Origin: JARRKC01 sp963723965 | GTDB taxonomy: Bacteria > Acidobacteriota > UBA6911 > RPQK01 > JAPXNP01 | Direction of reading: 5' to 3' | Length of the DNA: 64,000 bases | Assembly: GCA_963723965.1 (NCBI GenBank) | Contig: CAVRSV010000007.1 | Location: 682,001 to 746,000, forward strand | Part shown: piece by piece, positions 26,178 through 34,108 of the stretch | How the letters are laid out: each line of letters opens with the position of its first letter | How positions within the stretch are numbered: position 1 is the stretch's first letter | The notes under the pieces: model-generated | The model's input: only the letters and a program-made list of their open reading frames with translations | Database searches by the model: none | What the model was told of the DNA's origin: nothing | Position numbers and translations under genes: made by a program

Positions 26178-26419
26178 CGCCAGTACTCCCCAGAATGAGA
26201 TCCACCCCGATGCGGAGGGGGCGCTTGGGAGCAGCCACTTCCGCCGTCCGGGGTGATACCGCTTCCCCGGCAACTGTCTCTGCGGCCGGCCACGAGGTGC
26301 CTCAGCAGATTACAGTGTTTGAGCCGAATAGAAAAGCCCGGGAGCACGAACTCGGCCGGTCCCGGCCGCCGGCGGGTGACGCGCCGCGCGAGGAGTTGCG
26401 GCGTCCCGCGATCACCCCG

Positions 26420-26443
26420 TAGAATCCTTGCGTCGGATAGAAT
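26420..26443 (+). promoter_or_regulatory. Two TAGAAT -10-like hexamers before the phosphodiesterase-like gene
   Basis: TAGAAT occurs at 26420-26425 and again at 26438-26443, before the TTG start at 26466. The same hexamer stands before the genes at 30343 and 46970. The 288-nt divergent region shows no other clear element; it serves both the fusion gene and this one. Confidence 0.4.
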
Positions 26444-26465
26444 CGAGACTGCCTGGAGAATCACC

Positions 26466-27635
26466 TTGAACCCCCTCGACCACGCCCTCCAACCCCACTT
26501 GAAGGAGCTGTGCAGCGTCGATTCCTCAGTGGAATTGAGCCGTCTCCCGTTGTACCGGCAGCTCTGCCCCGAGTTTGAACGGGTTCTGGGTTTCGTGCTG
26601 ACCGGACAGGCGAGGCCCGGCGTGCGTCCCGCCCTTCCGCACGTCCGCGCCACGGCCTGGAACATCGAGCGCGGAATCGAGCTCGAGGGCATTACGGAGA
26701 CCTTCCGTCGACATCCCCAGATCGCGGACAGCGATCTGCTGCTTCTCACCGAACTGGACTACGGCATGGCCCGCAGCCTCAACTCGAAAGTCCCCGTCGA
26801 GCTGGCCGAGGCCCTGGGGTTCGATTTTGCATTCGCCCCCTCTTACCTGAATCTCGAAAAAGGCAGCGGACTCGAGGCCACAGCCAAGGGCTCCAATGAA
26901 TTCGGTCTCCACGGAAATGCGATCCTTTCCCGCTTCCCCCTGCACGAGGCCCACTCGGTCGCGCTTCCGAACGGGAAAGACAAAATGCGTGGCAAGGAGA
27001 AGCGTCTGGGCTGCCAACGGGCGGTCATCGCCCTCGTCGACCATCCCTGGGGAAAATTTCGGGCCGTCAGCGTGCATCTCGACGCTCACTCCACCCAAAA
27101 GCACCGCATGTACCAGATGCGCCTGGTACTGGACGACCTGGACCGATTCCACCCCGAACTCCCGGCGCTGATCGGCGGCGACTGGAACACATCAACCTAC
27201 AACTCGCGCAACGCCCTTTTCTCGATCCTCGGCTACGTTCGCCGGGTGCTGATGGGGGTACGACACGTCATCCGCAATCACTATCCACACCCCGATCGCT
27301 GGTTCGAGCGTCACCTGTTCCGCGAATTGGAGCGACGGGGGTTCCGCTACCGCGAATTCAACCAGCCCGGAGGCTGCACCCTGCACTACGACGTCGCCGA
27401 TCTGGCCGCCAACGGCCGCATGGCGGACTGGATCCCCAACTGGTGCTTCTGGTTCATCAACTGGGCCCTGGCCAAAAACGACGGCCGCTGCTCCTTCAAG
27501 CTCGACTGGTTCGCGGGCCAGGGAATCGAGACCGTACCGGGTCTGGCGCCCCGCGTGATCACCGACGTCAATGCTGCAGACCGATGCCTGTCCGATCACG
27601 ATCCCATCGTGCTCGATTTTCGACTTGCCCGCTGA
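26466..27635 (+). CDS. Endonuclease/exonuclease/phosphatase superfamily protein
   Basis: 389 aa from TTG 26466, with GGAG 7 nt before. Motifs of the DNase I-like metal phosphodiesterase fold are visible: ATAWNIERGIEL, LLLLTELDYGMAR, NAILSRFPL, IGGDWNTSTYNSRN and LSDHDPIVLDF, so the active site appears complete. An insertion of ~100 residues rich in Trp, Phe and His precedes the last motif (HPDRWFERHLFRELERRG, DWIPNWCFWFINWALAK). The superfamily includes nucleases, inositol phosphatases and sphingomyelinases. Because it is divergent from an aminolipid-type operon, a lipid phosphodiesterase is as likely as a nuclease; this is inference. Confidence 0.78.
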   Translation: MNPLDHALQPHLKELCSVDSSVELSRLPLYRQLCPEFERVLGFVLTGQARPGVRPALPHVRATAWNIERGIELEGITETFRRHPQIADSDLLLLTELDYGMARSLNSKVPVELAEALGFDFAFAPSYLNLEKGSGLEATAKGSNEFGLHGNAILSRFPLHEAHSVALPNGKDKMRGKEKRLGCQRAVIALVDHPWGKFRAVSVHLDAHSTQKHRMYQMRLVLDDLDRFHPELPALIGGDWNTSTYNSRNALFSILGYVRRVLMGVRHVIRNHYPHPDRWFERHLFRELERRGFRYREFNQPGGCTLHYDVADLAANGRMADWIPNWCFWFINWALAKNDGRCSFKLDWFAGQGIETVPGLAPRVITDVNAADRCLSDHDPIVLDFRLAR

Positions 27636-27700
27636 ACGGGCCTTGCGGCTCCCTGAAGCCCGCACTTCACACCTCGCCCTTTGAAGTTCGACGTTGTGCG

Positions 27701-27770
27701 GGGAGATCGGGAGGCGGGAAAGGGGAGACGGGAAACGGGAGTCGGGAAACGGGAAACGGGAGGCGGGAGT
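27701..27770. repeat. Heptamer tandem repeat, locus D (CGGGAAA/CGGGAGN)x10
   Basis: Ten contiguous 7-bp units: GGGAGAT, CGGGAGG, CGGGAAA, GGGGAGA, CGGGAAA, CGGGAGT, CGGGAAA, CGGGAAA, CGGGAGG, CGGGAGT. A fainter run of the AACTCGG type continues to ~27811. The array fills the gap between two convergent genes. The period is the same as at the other loci, but the sequence is GC-rich. Confidence 0.9.
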
Positions 27771-27813
27771 GTAGTGCCCCCCGAAACGTAGAGACTCGGA
27801 ACTGGAAACCGGG

Positions 27814-30246
27814 CTACGGCTCGTCGTCGCTCGCGGGCTCGGTCGGGCGATTCTTTACGTAGCGGTCGAACCAGTCGATCATCTCGGCCAGCACATCCAG
27901 GATCGACTCGCGGGCCGCGTAGGCGTGGGCCTCTCTGGGCAGCAGGACCAGCCGGGCCGTACCGCCGAGCCCCTGAATGGCCCGGAACAGTCTCAAGGAC
28001 TGCATCGGGAAGGTGCCCGAATTGTTGTCGTCCTGTCCGTGGATCAGCAGAAGGGGCTGGTTGATCCGATCCGCATGCATGAAGGGCGACATCGTGAAGT
28101 AGACTTCCGGGGCCTCCCAGAAGGTCCGCCGCTCGTTCTGGAAGCCGAATGGCGTCAAGGTCCGGTTGTAGGCGCCGCTGCGGGCGATGCCGGCGGCGAA
28201 CAGGTCCGAGTGGGCCAGCAGGTTTGCGGCCATGAAAGCACCGTAACTGTGTCCGCCGATCCCGATTCGGCGAGGATCGGCAACGCCCATGGCGACCACC
28301 TTGTCGATGGCGGCGCGCGCGTTCATGACCAACTGTTCGACGAAGGTGTCGTTGCCGTCCTTGCCGACGATGGGCATCGCCGGTCCATCCAGGACGGCGT
28401 AACCCTGGGTCAGAAAGAAGAGCTGCGAGGCCCCGCTCAGGCGGGTGAATCGGGCGGATGAGCCACGCACCTGGGAGGCGATGTCCGGATCGTTGTACTC
28501 CCGCGGATAAGCCCACATGACGAGGGGCAACCGCTCCCCTTCCTGAGAACCCGGCGGCAGGTACAGCGTCCCCGACAGCTCGATCCCGTCTTCTCTCCAG
28601 TACCTGATGAGTTCCTTTGTCACGCCCCGCAACTCCGGAGCCGGGTCGGGAAAGGCCGTCACCGTACGCTCGGTTCCGTCGGCGAGGTTGCGGACCCGAT
28701 AGCTCGGCGGGTCCTGCCGAGTCTCGTGACGAGTCAGAAGGGTGGGCGTTCCGGGATCGAGGATGGCGGCCACGGTTTCATAGACCGCCGGAGCCGACCG
28801 AAACAGCTCCGTGGATTCCAGGGTCTGCAGATCGAGACGGGTCAGCACGGGGTGATCTCCATCGGGGGAGCCGCCAGGACCGTTCAGGAAGACGGAGTCC
28901 CCTTCCCGAAGCACCATGGGCCTGCCCGAGGCGTCTCGAACCGTCATGAAGTCGCCGGGATCGTTGTAGGCGTCGAATCGGCCTCGTTCCCAGAGCAGCC
29001 GGGCGGGCCTTGCCGGGTCGACCGGGAGATCCAGCAACCAGGTGCGCGTCCGTTGGGTGTCGCGATCCGCCTCCGAAACGAAGACTCCCTCGTCCGCCAT
29101 CCAGTCCAGACCGGACAACCGCCACTGGGTTCGCATCAGTTCGGTCGCCTCGTCCTGGAAAGGTGCCTCGAGCTGCATGAGACGATCGCGGTACTCGACC
29201 TCGCGTTTCGGATCGCCTTCGTCGAGCGCCTCCTTCCAGACCAGAACCGCAGGGGCCGAGGGCTTCCACTCGTAGCTGCGCGGTCCGGTTCGCACCCCTC
29301 CAATCGGGATCCCTTCGGCCAGCGGAACCTTCGCCACCGTGAAGACCTTCTTGCCGGTCAGATTCCAGATTTCGATCTCCCGGGGAAAGAACGATTCCGG
29401 CACCACATAGGAGTAGGGTCGGACCACACGCTCGAGGAGCAGGTACTGGCCCCCGGGTGATATCTCGCTGGACCCGAAAATCCCCGGGTCCCCAAGATCC
29501 CGACGCCGACCGCTTCTGATGGAGACGACCGCCAGCTGGGACCTGAGCAGGTATTCATACATGCGCACGTCCCCCGCATCCGAGAGCAGGTCCTGATAGG
29601 TGCGCACCGGCGCCTTCGCGCCTGACGTATCCTCCTCCACGGGGCCGGTCGGCAACTCCGCGCGATCCGGCGGCCCCCCCGCCGGTTCGGCTCGAAATCG
29701 ACACAGCAGGTGGATCGAGTCGGGGAACCACTCGCAGGGCCCCGAGGCCGGATTCAGGGTCGGCTCCGAAACCCGCTTCGAATGCCCGTTCTCGATGTTG
29801 GCGACCCACAACTCCGCTCCCGTGTTCCGATAGTTCACGAAAGCGATCTTCTGGCCGTCGGGCGACCAGAACGGGGTCCCCGGATTGGCGCCTTCCGGAA
29901 GCTCGATCACCTGCTCGGATCCATCTGCAACGGAAAGCACCTGCATCCCGACGATCTGCCCGCGTCGGTCGGGGACGGGGCCCCGATTGCGGGGATTGAA
30001 GCGCTTGCCCGCCAATCGGACGCGGGGCTGGGCAAGGTCGGCGATTCCGGGCATGCCGGCACGTTGCACCAGGAGAAGCGATTGCCGACCGGGGGCGATT
30101 TGGACCTCGGGAAAAGGGGCTCGATCCAGGAGATCGACGACCATCTTCGGCGGAGTCTTGTACTCGGGCTGCGCAGCAAAAGAGTGCGAAAGCCCGGCGC
30201 CCAGCAGACAGAGCCCAAACCAGGAGAGACGGTTGCGACACTTCAT
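27814..30246 (-). CDS. Secreted S9-family prolyl oligopeptidase-like serine peptidase
   Basis: 810 aa with a signal peptide (LSWFGLCLLGAGLSHSFA). Residues ~40-540 form a seven-bladed propeller-like region (ADGSEQVIELPEGANPGTPF, WSPDGQKIAFVNYRNTGAEL). The C-terminal alpha/beta-hydrolase has the nucleophile elbow IGIGGHSYGAFMAANLL (Ser in GHSYG), the acid in LLLIHGQDDNNSGT and the base in LPREAHAYAARES. It resembles the glutamyl- or dipeptidyl-peptidase type common in Acidobacteria and probably degrades peptides in the periplasm. A CATAAT 5 nt before the ATG suggests a leaderless transcript. Confidence 0.9.
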   Translation of the reverse strand: MKCRNRLSWFGLCLLGAGLSHSFAAQPEYKTPPKMVVDLLDRAPFPEVQIAPGRQSLLLVQRAGMPGIADLAQPRVRLAGKRFNPRNRGPVPDRRGQIVGMQVLSVADGSEQVIELPEGANPGTPFWSPDGQKIAFVNYRNTGAELWVANIENGHSKRVSEPTLNPASGPCEWFPDSIHLLCRFRAEPAGGPPDRAELPTGPVEEDTSGAKAPVRTYQDLLSDAGDVRMYEYLLRSQLAVVSIRSGRRRDLGDPGIFGSSEISPGGQYLLLERVVRPYSYVVPESFFPREIEIWNLTGKKVFTVAKVPLAEGIPIGGVRTGPRSYEWKPSAPAVLVWKEALDEGDPKREVEYRDRLMQLEAPFQDEATELMRTQWRLSGLDWMADEGVFVSEADRDTQRTRTWLLDLPVDPARPARLLWERGRFDAYNDPGDFMTVRDASGRPMVLREGDSVFLNGPGGSPDGDHPVLTRLDLQTLESTELFRSAPAVYETVAAILDPGTPTLLTRHETRQDPPSYRVRNLADGTERTVTAFPDPAPELRGVTKELIRYWREDGIELSGTLYLPPGSQEGERLPLVMWAYPREYNDPDIASQVRGSSARFTRLSGASQLFFLTQGYAVLDGPAMPIVGKDGNDTFVEQLVMNARAAIDKVVAMGVADPRRIGIGGHSYGAFMAANLLAHSDLFAAGIARSGAYNRTLTPFGFQNERRTFWEAPEVYFTMSPFMHADRINQPLLLIHGQDDNNSGTFPMQSLRLFRAIQGLGGTARLVLLPREAHAYAARESILDVLAEMIDWFDRYVKNRPTEPASDDEP

Positions 30247-30251
30247 TAAAC

Positions 30252-30257
30252 GCTATT
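30252..30257 (-). promoter_or_regulatory. -10 element of the S9 peptidase gene
   Basis: The minus strand reads CATAAT at 30257-30252, and the ATG begins at 30246. No ribosome binding site lies between, consistent with a leaderless mRNA. Confidence 0.45.
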
Positions 30258-30330
30258 ATGCAGTCCCGGCCTCGCCGAAGTGGAGTCAGCGGAAATTCCG
30301 GGGGGGGCTGCCGTCTCGATCCGAATACCG

Positions 30331-30336
30331 TAGAAT
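30331..30336 (+). promoter_or_regulatory. -10 element of the TPM-domain operon
   Basis: TAGAAT ends 6 nt before the ATG at 30343, with no Shine-Dalgarno sequence between, so transcription should begin at or next to the start codon. Confidence 0.45.
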
Positions 30337-30342
30337 CAGAAC

Positions 30343-31119
30343 ATGTTGCGAGCTCGGAAGACCGTCGGAGCGGCTGTTCTCGTAGTCCTTGCGACTCTCG
30401 CCTTCGGTCAATCCGATGCGCTTCTACAGAAGCTGCAGCCCACCGGCTACGTGGACGACTTCGCGGGAGTCTTCAAGCCGGCCCAGCGTACCAGTCTGGA
30501 AGGATACCTGCAGGAACTCGACCAGAAGACGGGGGCTCAGGTAGCCGTTGTCACCCTCCAATCCATCGACGGCGGCGAGATCCGAGATTTCGCCAACCGC
30601 CTGTTCGAGAAGTGGGGCATCGGGAAGAAGGGCGACGATCGCGGCCTGCTCATTCTGACGGTGCTCGACCAGAGACGCATCTGGGTCGAGGTCGGTTACG
30701 GGCTCGAGCCGCTCTTGCCCGATGCGCGAGTTGGAAGGATCCTCGACCAGTCGGTCATGCCCTATTTCCGACGCGGTGACCTGGCGGACGGACTCATTGC
30801 AGGCGCCCAGGCTTATGGCGCCGTCATCGCCGAGCAGGCGGGCGTTCAGATCACGCAGGGCATCGCACAGCCTCGGCCGGAAGCCGTCGGGACGGGGGCT
30901 CACCAACTGAGCTGCACCGAACTTCTCCTGATCGGACTCGCCCTGTTGATCTTCATCCCCATCATCATGCGGCACCCCTGGCTCCTTCTGTTTCTGCTCA
31001 ACTCGGGACGCGGAGGCGGCTTCGGCGGCGGCGGCTTCGGCGGTGGCTTCGGCGGCGGCGGATTTGGCGGTTTCGGCGGTGGAATGTCGGGAGGCGGCGG
31101 AGCCGGTCGCAGTTGGTGA
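30343..31119 (+). CDS. TPM-domain membrane protein (YgcG family)
   Basis: 258 aa. A signal peptide precedes a TPM domain at ~30-170 (TGYVDDFAGVFKPAQRTSLE, QVAVVTLQSIDGGEIRDFAN, KGDDRGLLILTVLDQRRIWV, EVGYGLEPLLPD). A membrane helix (LLIGLALLIFIPIIM) and a short tail follow, made almost entirely of Gly with Phe (GGGFGGG-type repeats) and ending GAGRSW. TPM proteins are partners of LemA proteins and have been linked to membrane protein quality control and photosystem repair. LemA is two genes downstream, consistent with this. Confidence 0.88.
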   Translation: MLRARKTVGAAVLVVLATLAFGQSDALLQKLQPTGYVDDFAGVFKPAQRTSLEGYLQELDQKTGAQVAVVTLQSIDGGEIRDFANRLFEKWGIGKKGDDRGLLILTVLDQRRIWVEVGYGLEPLLPDARVGRILDQSVMPYFRRGDLADGLIAGAQAYGAVIAEQAGVQITQGIAQPRPEAVGTGAHQLSCTELLLIGLALLIFIPIIMRHPWLLLFLLNSGRGGGFGGGGFGGGFGGGGFGGFGGGMSGGGGAGRSW

Positions 31120-31159
31120 CCAGTCGCGGGCAGCCGGCTGGAAAACGAGGAGGTCGAAC

Positions 31160-31888
31160 GTGAAACCGGAAGACTTAGTGAGGAAACTGCAGGAAACCCT
31201 CGGATCCCGCCTGAAGTCCGTGATCCTCTATGGATCCGCGGCTGCCGGCGACTATCTTGCCGAGGGCTCCGACTTCAACATCCTCGTGGCCCTCGAGCGA
31301 CTGGGCCTCGACGAGTTGGATGCGCTGGTGCCCATCACCGAGAAATGGGTGAAGGAGGGAAATCCTCCTCCCCTGCTCTTCACGAAAGACCGATTCGAAC
31401 GATCGGCCGATGTATTCCCGATCGAGATCCTCGACATCAAGGAATCGCACCGGGTGTTGTCCGGAGAGGACATCGTGGCCGAGCTGGACGTCTCGCGGGA
31501 GAACCTTCGCCTTCAGCTCGAGCACGAACTGAAGGGAAAACTGATCCAGTTGCGGGCCGCCTTCCTGGTAACCAAACGAGACTCGGGACGAATCGTCGCG
31601 CTCATGGTAGATTCGTTGTCGTCGTTCCTGGTGCTGGCCCGTGCGGCCCTGAGGTTGATCCAAGATCAGGTGCCCGCGAAGAAGATGGAAGCGCTCAAGC
31701 TGCTGGCGGAAAGCTTCCAGTTCGAGACGGGAGCCTTTGAAACCGTTCAGCAGATCAAGGAGGGCGTGCTCAAGGCGCGTGATGTCGAGGCAGAGCCGCT
31801 CTTCTCAAGGTATCTGGAGACGGTGGAGCGTCTGACCGATCGGGTGGATTCGTTCCTCCAGGAACAAGCCGTCAAGCAGCCGGACTGA
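31160..31888 (+). CDS. Nucleotidyltransferase-fold protein with altered catalytic residue
   Basis: 242 aa from GTG 31160, which has a near-ideal GAGGAGG site 6 nt upstream. Residues ~15-45 contain the Pol-beta-type nucleotidyltransferase signature YGSAAAGDYLAEGSDFNILV. The expected second metal-binding Asp of the DxD pair is Asn (DFN), so catalysis may be lost or changed. The remaining 150 residues are helical, as in HEPN-like or KNTase C-terminal domains. It sits between the TPM and LemA genes, within 22-40 nt, as part of one operon. No function is known to me for this position. Confidence 0.75.
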   Translation: MKPEDLVRKLQETLGSRLKSVILYGSAAAGDYLAEGSDFNILVALERLGLDELDALVPITEKWVKEGNPPPLLFTKDRFERSADVFPIEILDIKESHRVLSGEDIVAELDVSRENLRLQLEHELKGKLIQLRAAFLVTKRDSGRIVALMVDSLSSFLVLARAALRLIQDQVPAKKMEALKLLAESFQFETGAFETVQQIKEGVLKARDVEAEPLFSRYLETVERLTDRVDSFLQEQAVKQPD

Positions 31889-31910
31889 GGGAGTAGAAGG
31901 AGCTCGGAGC

Positions 31911-32480
31911 ATGGCAAAGAAGATTCTGCTGGGTCTGTTGATCCTGATCGTCGTGGTCGGACTTTTCGTCGCCGTCTCGGCAATCGGGACCTACAACCAA
32001 CTGGTAACGTTGAATGAGCGAGTGGGCAGTTCCTGGGCCCAGGTCGAAACGGTGCTTCAGCGACGATTCGACCTGATCCCGAACCTCGTCAACACGGTCA
32101 AGGGCTATGCCCAGCAGGAGCAAACGGTCTTCACGGAGGTAACGCGTTTACGCAGCCAGTGGGGACAGGCCCAGACGGTCGCAGAAAAGGCACAGGTCGC
32201 CGGCAGCCTCGAGGGCGCGCTTTCCCGCCTTCTGGTGGTGTCCGAGCGCTACCCCGAACTCAAGTCGAATCAGAACTTCCTGGCCCTTCAGGATGAACTG
32301 AGTGGGACGGAGAACCGCATCGCCGTCGAGCGCCGGCGCTACAACGAGGCCGTCCAGCAATACAACACCGCCATCCGGCGCTTTCCGGCCAACATCGTCG
32401 CGTCTCTGGCCGGTTTCCAGGCGGCGACCTACTTCGAAGCCGCCCAAGGTGCCGAGGAGGCCCCGAAAGTCCAGTTCTAA
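31911..32480 (+). CDS. LemA family membrane-anchored protein
   Basis: 189 aa. One N-terminal helix (ILLGLLILIVVVGLFVAVSA) is followed by the LemA helical bundle: YNQLVTLNERVGSSWAQVET, VLQRRFDLIPNLVNTVKGYA, SNQNFLALQDELSGTENRIA and RRRYNEAVQQYNTAIRRFPA. Length and motifs are complete. It is paired with the upstream TPM protein in many genomes. The family is associated with envelope stress or protein quality control; no direct activity is shown. Confidence 0.93.
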   Translation: MAKKILLGLLILIVVVGLFVAVSAIGTYNQLVTLNERVGSSWAQVETVLQRRFDLIPNLVNTVKGYAQQEQTVFTEVTRLRSQWGQAQTVAEKAQVAGSLEGALSRLLVVSERYPELKSNQNFLALQDELSGTENRIAVERRRYNEAVQQYNTAIRRFPANIVASLAGFQAATYFEAAQGAEEAPKVQF

Positions 32481-32604
32481 CCCGTTCATACCCTGACGGA
32501 CCAGGCCCCGTGCAGGAGATCTGTCCTCCGGCCGGGCCGGGGCGACGGGTCGAGGAATGGATTCAGGTTTCCCCGAGCGCATTTGGGAGTGGGGAGGGTC
32601 GAGC

Positions 32605-33981
32605 ATGGAGTTTCCAGCCGAGCCGTTCAAGATCAAGGTGGTCGAGCCCCTGAGGATGAACACCCGCGAAGAGAGGGAGCGCCTCATCCGCGACGTCGGC
32701 TTCAATGTGTTCAGCCTGCCCGCCGAATCGGTGCTCATCGATCTGCTGACCGACAGCGGGACCTCCGCCATGAGCGACGATCAATGGGCCGGGATGGCGC
32801 TCGGAGACGAGTCCTACGCCGGAAGCCGGAACTACTTCCGGTTCGAGGAGACGGTACACGAGATCTTCGGCTACAAGCACATCATCCCGACCCACCAGGG
32901 ACGAATGGCGGAAAACCTGCTGTTCTCAGTCGCCGTCCGGCCGGGTGACTACGTCCCCAACAACACGCACTTCGACACGACGCGGGCCAATGTCGAACAC
33001 AATTCCGCCCAGGCAATCGATCTGATCGCCCCGGGTGGAATGGACCCGGCCAGTGCCGCGCCTTTCAAGGGCAACATGGACGCTCGTCGGCTGGAGGCCT
33101 TCATTCGGGAAAAGGGACCGGAGAAGATTCCCCTGGTGATGCTGACCATCACCAACAACTCGGCCGGAGGACAACCGGTTTCCATGGCCAACGTGCGGGA
33201 GGTCCGGCAAATCTGCGATCGATACGGACTCCCGCTGTTCTTCGATGCCTGCCGTTTTGCCGAGAACTGTTTTCTGATCAAGGAGCGGGAAGCCGGGTTC
33301 CAGGACCGGTCGGTCCGCGAGATCGCGCGGGAGCTGTTTTCCTACGGAGACGGCTGCACGATGAGCGCCAAGAAGGACGGCCTCGTCAACATCGGAGGCT
33401 TTCTGGCCATGAATTCGGATGAGCTGGCGCAGAAGGCAACCAACCTGCTCATTCTCATCGAAGGCTTCCCCACCTACGGAGGACTGGCCGGGCGGGATCT
33501 GGAGGCGATGTCGCGCGGCTTCCGCGAGGTCCTCAACGAGGACTACCTGAGGTTCCGGGTGAACCAGGTGCGCACACTCGGTCGTGATCTCGACGAGGCT
33601 GGTGTCCCGATCGTGCGGCCCGTGGGAGGACACGCCGTCTACGTCAACGCCAAGGATTTCCTGCCCCACATTCCACCCAGCCAGTTCCCCGGACAGGCTC
33701 TGGTGGCGGCCCTCTACGTGGAAGCGGGAATTCGCGCAGTCGAGATCGGCAGCCTGATGTTCGCCCACCGTGACCCCGAGACCGGCGAAATGAAGCACCC
33801 CGAGATGGAGCTGGTCCGTCTGGCCATCCCGCGGCGGGTCTATACCTCGATGCACATGAAATATGTCTCGGAGGCCCTCATCTCACTTCACCGGGAACGC
33901 GATCGTGTCAGGGGACTGCGAATCGTGAAAGAACCGCCGTTCCTGCGCCACTTCACGGCCAAGCTCGAACCCGTGGGGTGA
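32605..33981 (+). CDS. tnaA: Tryptophanase (beta-eliminating lyase)
   Basis: 458 aa, PLP enzyme splitting L-tryptophan into indole, pyruvate and ammonia. Start ATG 32605 (GGGAGGG upstream) matches the family N-terminus, EPFKIKVVEP. PLP lysine lies in TMSAKKDGLVN. The family also contains tyrosine phenol-lyase, and much of the backbone looks like that enzyme (SDDQWAGMALGDESYAGS). The three specificity sites, however, are those of tryptophanase: Asp in HFDTTR (Thr in the phenol-lyase), Ile in IRAVEIGS (Arg in the phenol-lyase) and His in LRHFTAKL (Phe in the phenol-lyase). No tnaC-like leader or tryptophan permease is present. Confidence 0.85.
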   Translation: MEFPAEPFKIKVVEPLRMNTREERERLIRDVGFNVFSLPAESVLIDLLTDSGTSAMSDDQWAGMALGDESYAGSRNYFRFEETVHEIFGYKHIIPTHQGRMAENLLFSVAVRPGDYVPNNTHFDTTRANVEHNSAQAIDLIAPGGMDPASAAPFKGNMDARRLEAFIREKGPEKIPLVMLTITNNSAGGQPVSMANVREVRQICDRYGLPLFFDACRFAENCFLIKEREAGFQDRSVREIARELFSYGDGCTMSAKKDGLVNIGGFLAMNSDELAQKATNLLILIEGFPTYGGLAGRDLEAMSRGFREVLNEDYLRFRVNQVRTLGRDLDEAGVPIVRPVGGHAVYVNAKDFLPHIPPSQFPGQALVAALYVEAGIRAVEIGSLMFAHRDPETGEMKHPEMELVRLAIPRRVYTSMHMKYVSEALISLHRERDRVRGLRIVKEPPFLRHFTAKLEPVG

Positions 33982-34108
33982 GCATCCTGCGTGTCCGGGG
34001 TATCGGGTCGTTGGCCGACGCAGAGACCGGCAGACTCCTCGCATCTGTCTCCGTGGATCCCAGTGCAGGGCACGACCTTCGGGACATCGGAAGCCGGCTG
34101 TCCGAGGT

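Noticed and set aside
32484..32604. A tnaC-like leader peptide or tryptophan-responsive attenuator before tnaA
   Set aside because: No short frame with a conserved Trp and no clear alternative hairpins were found in the ~120-nt gap.
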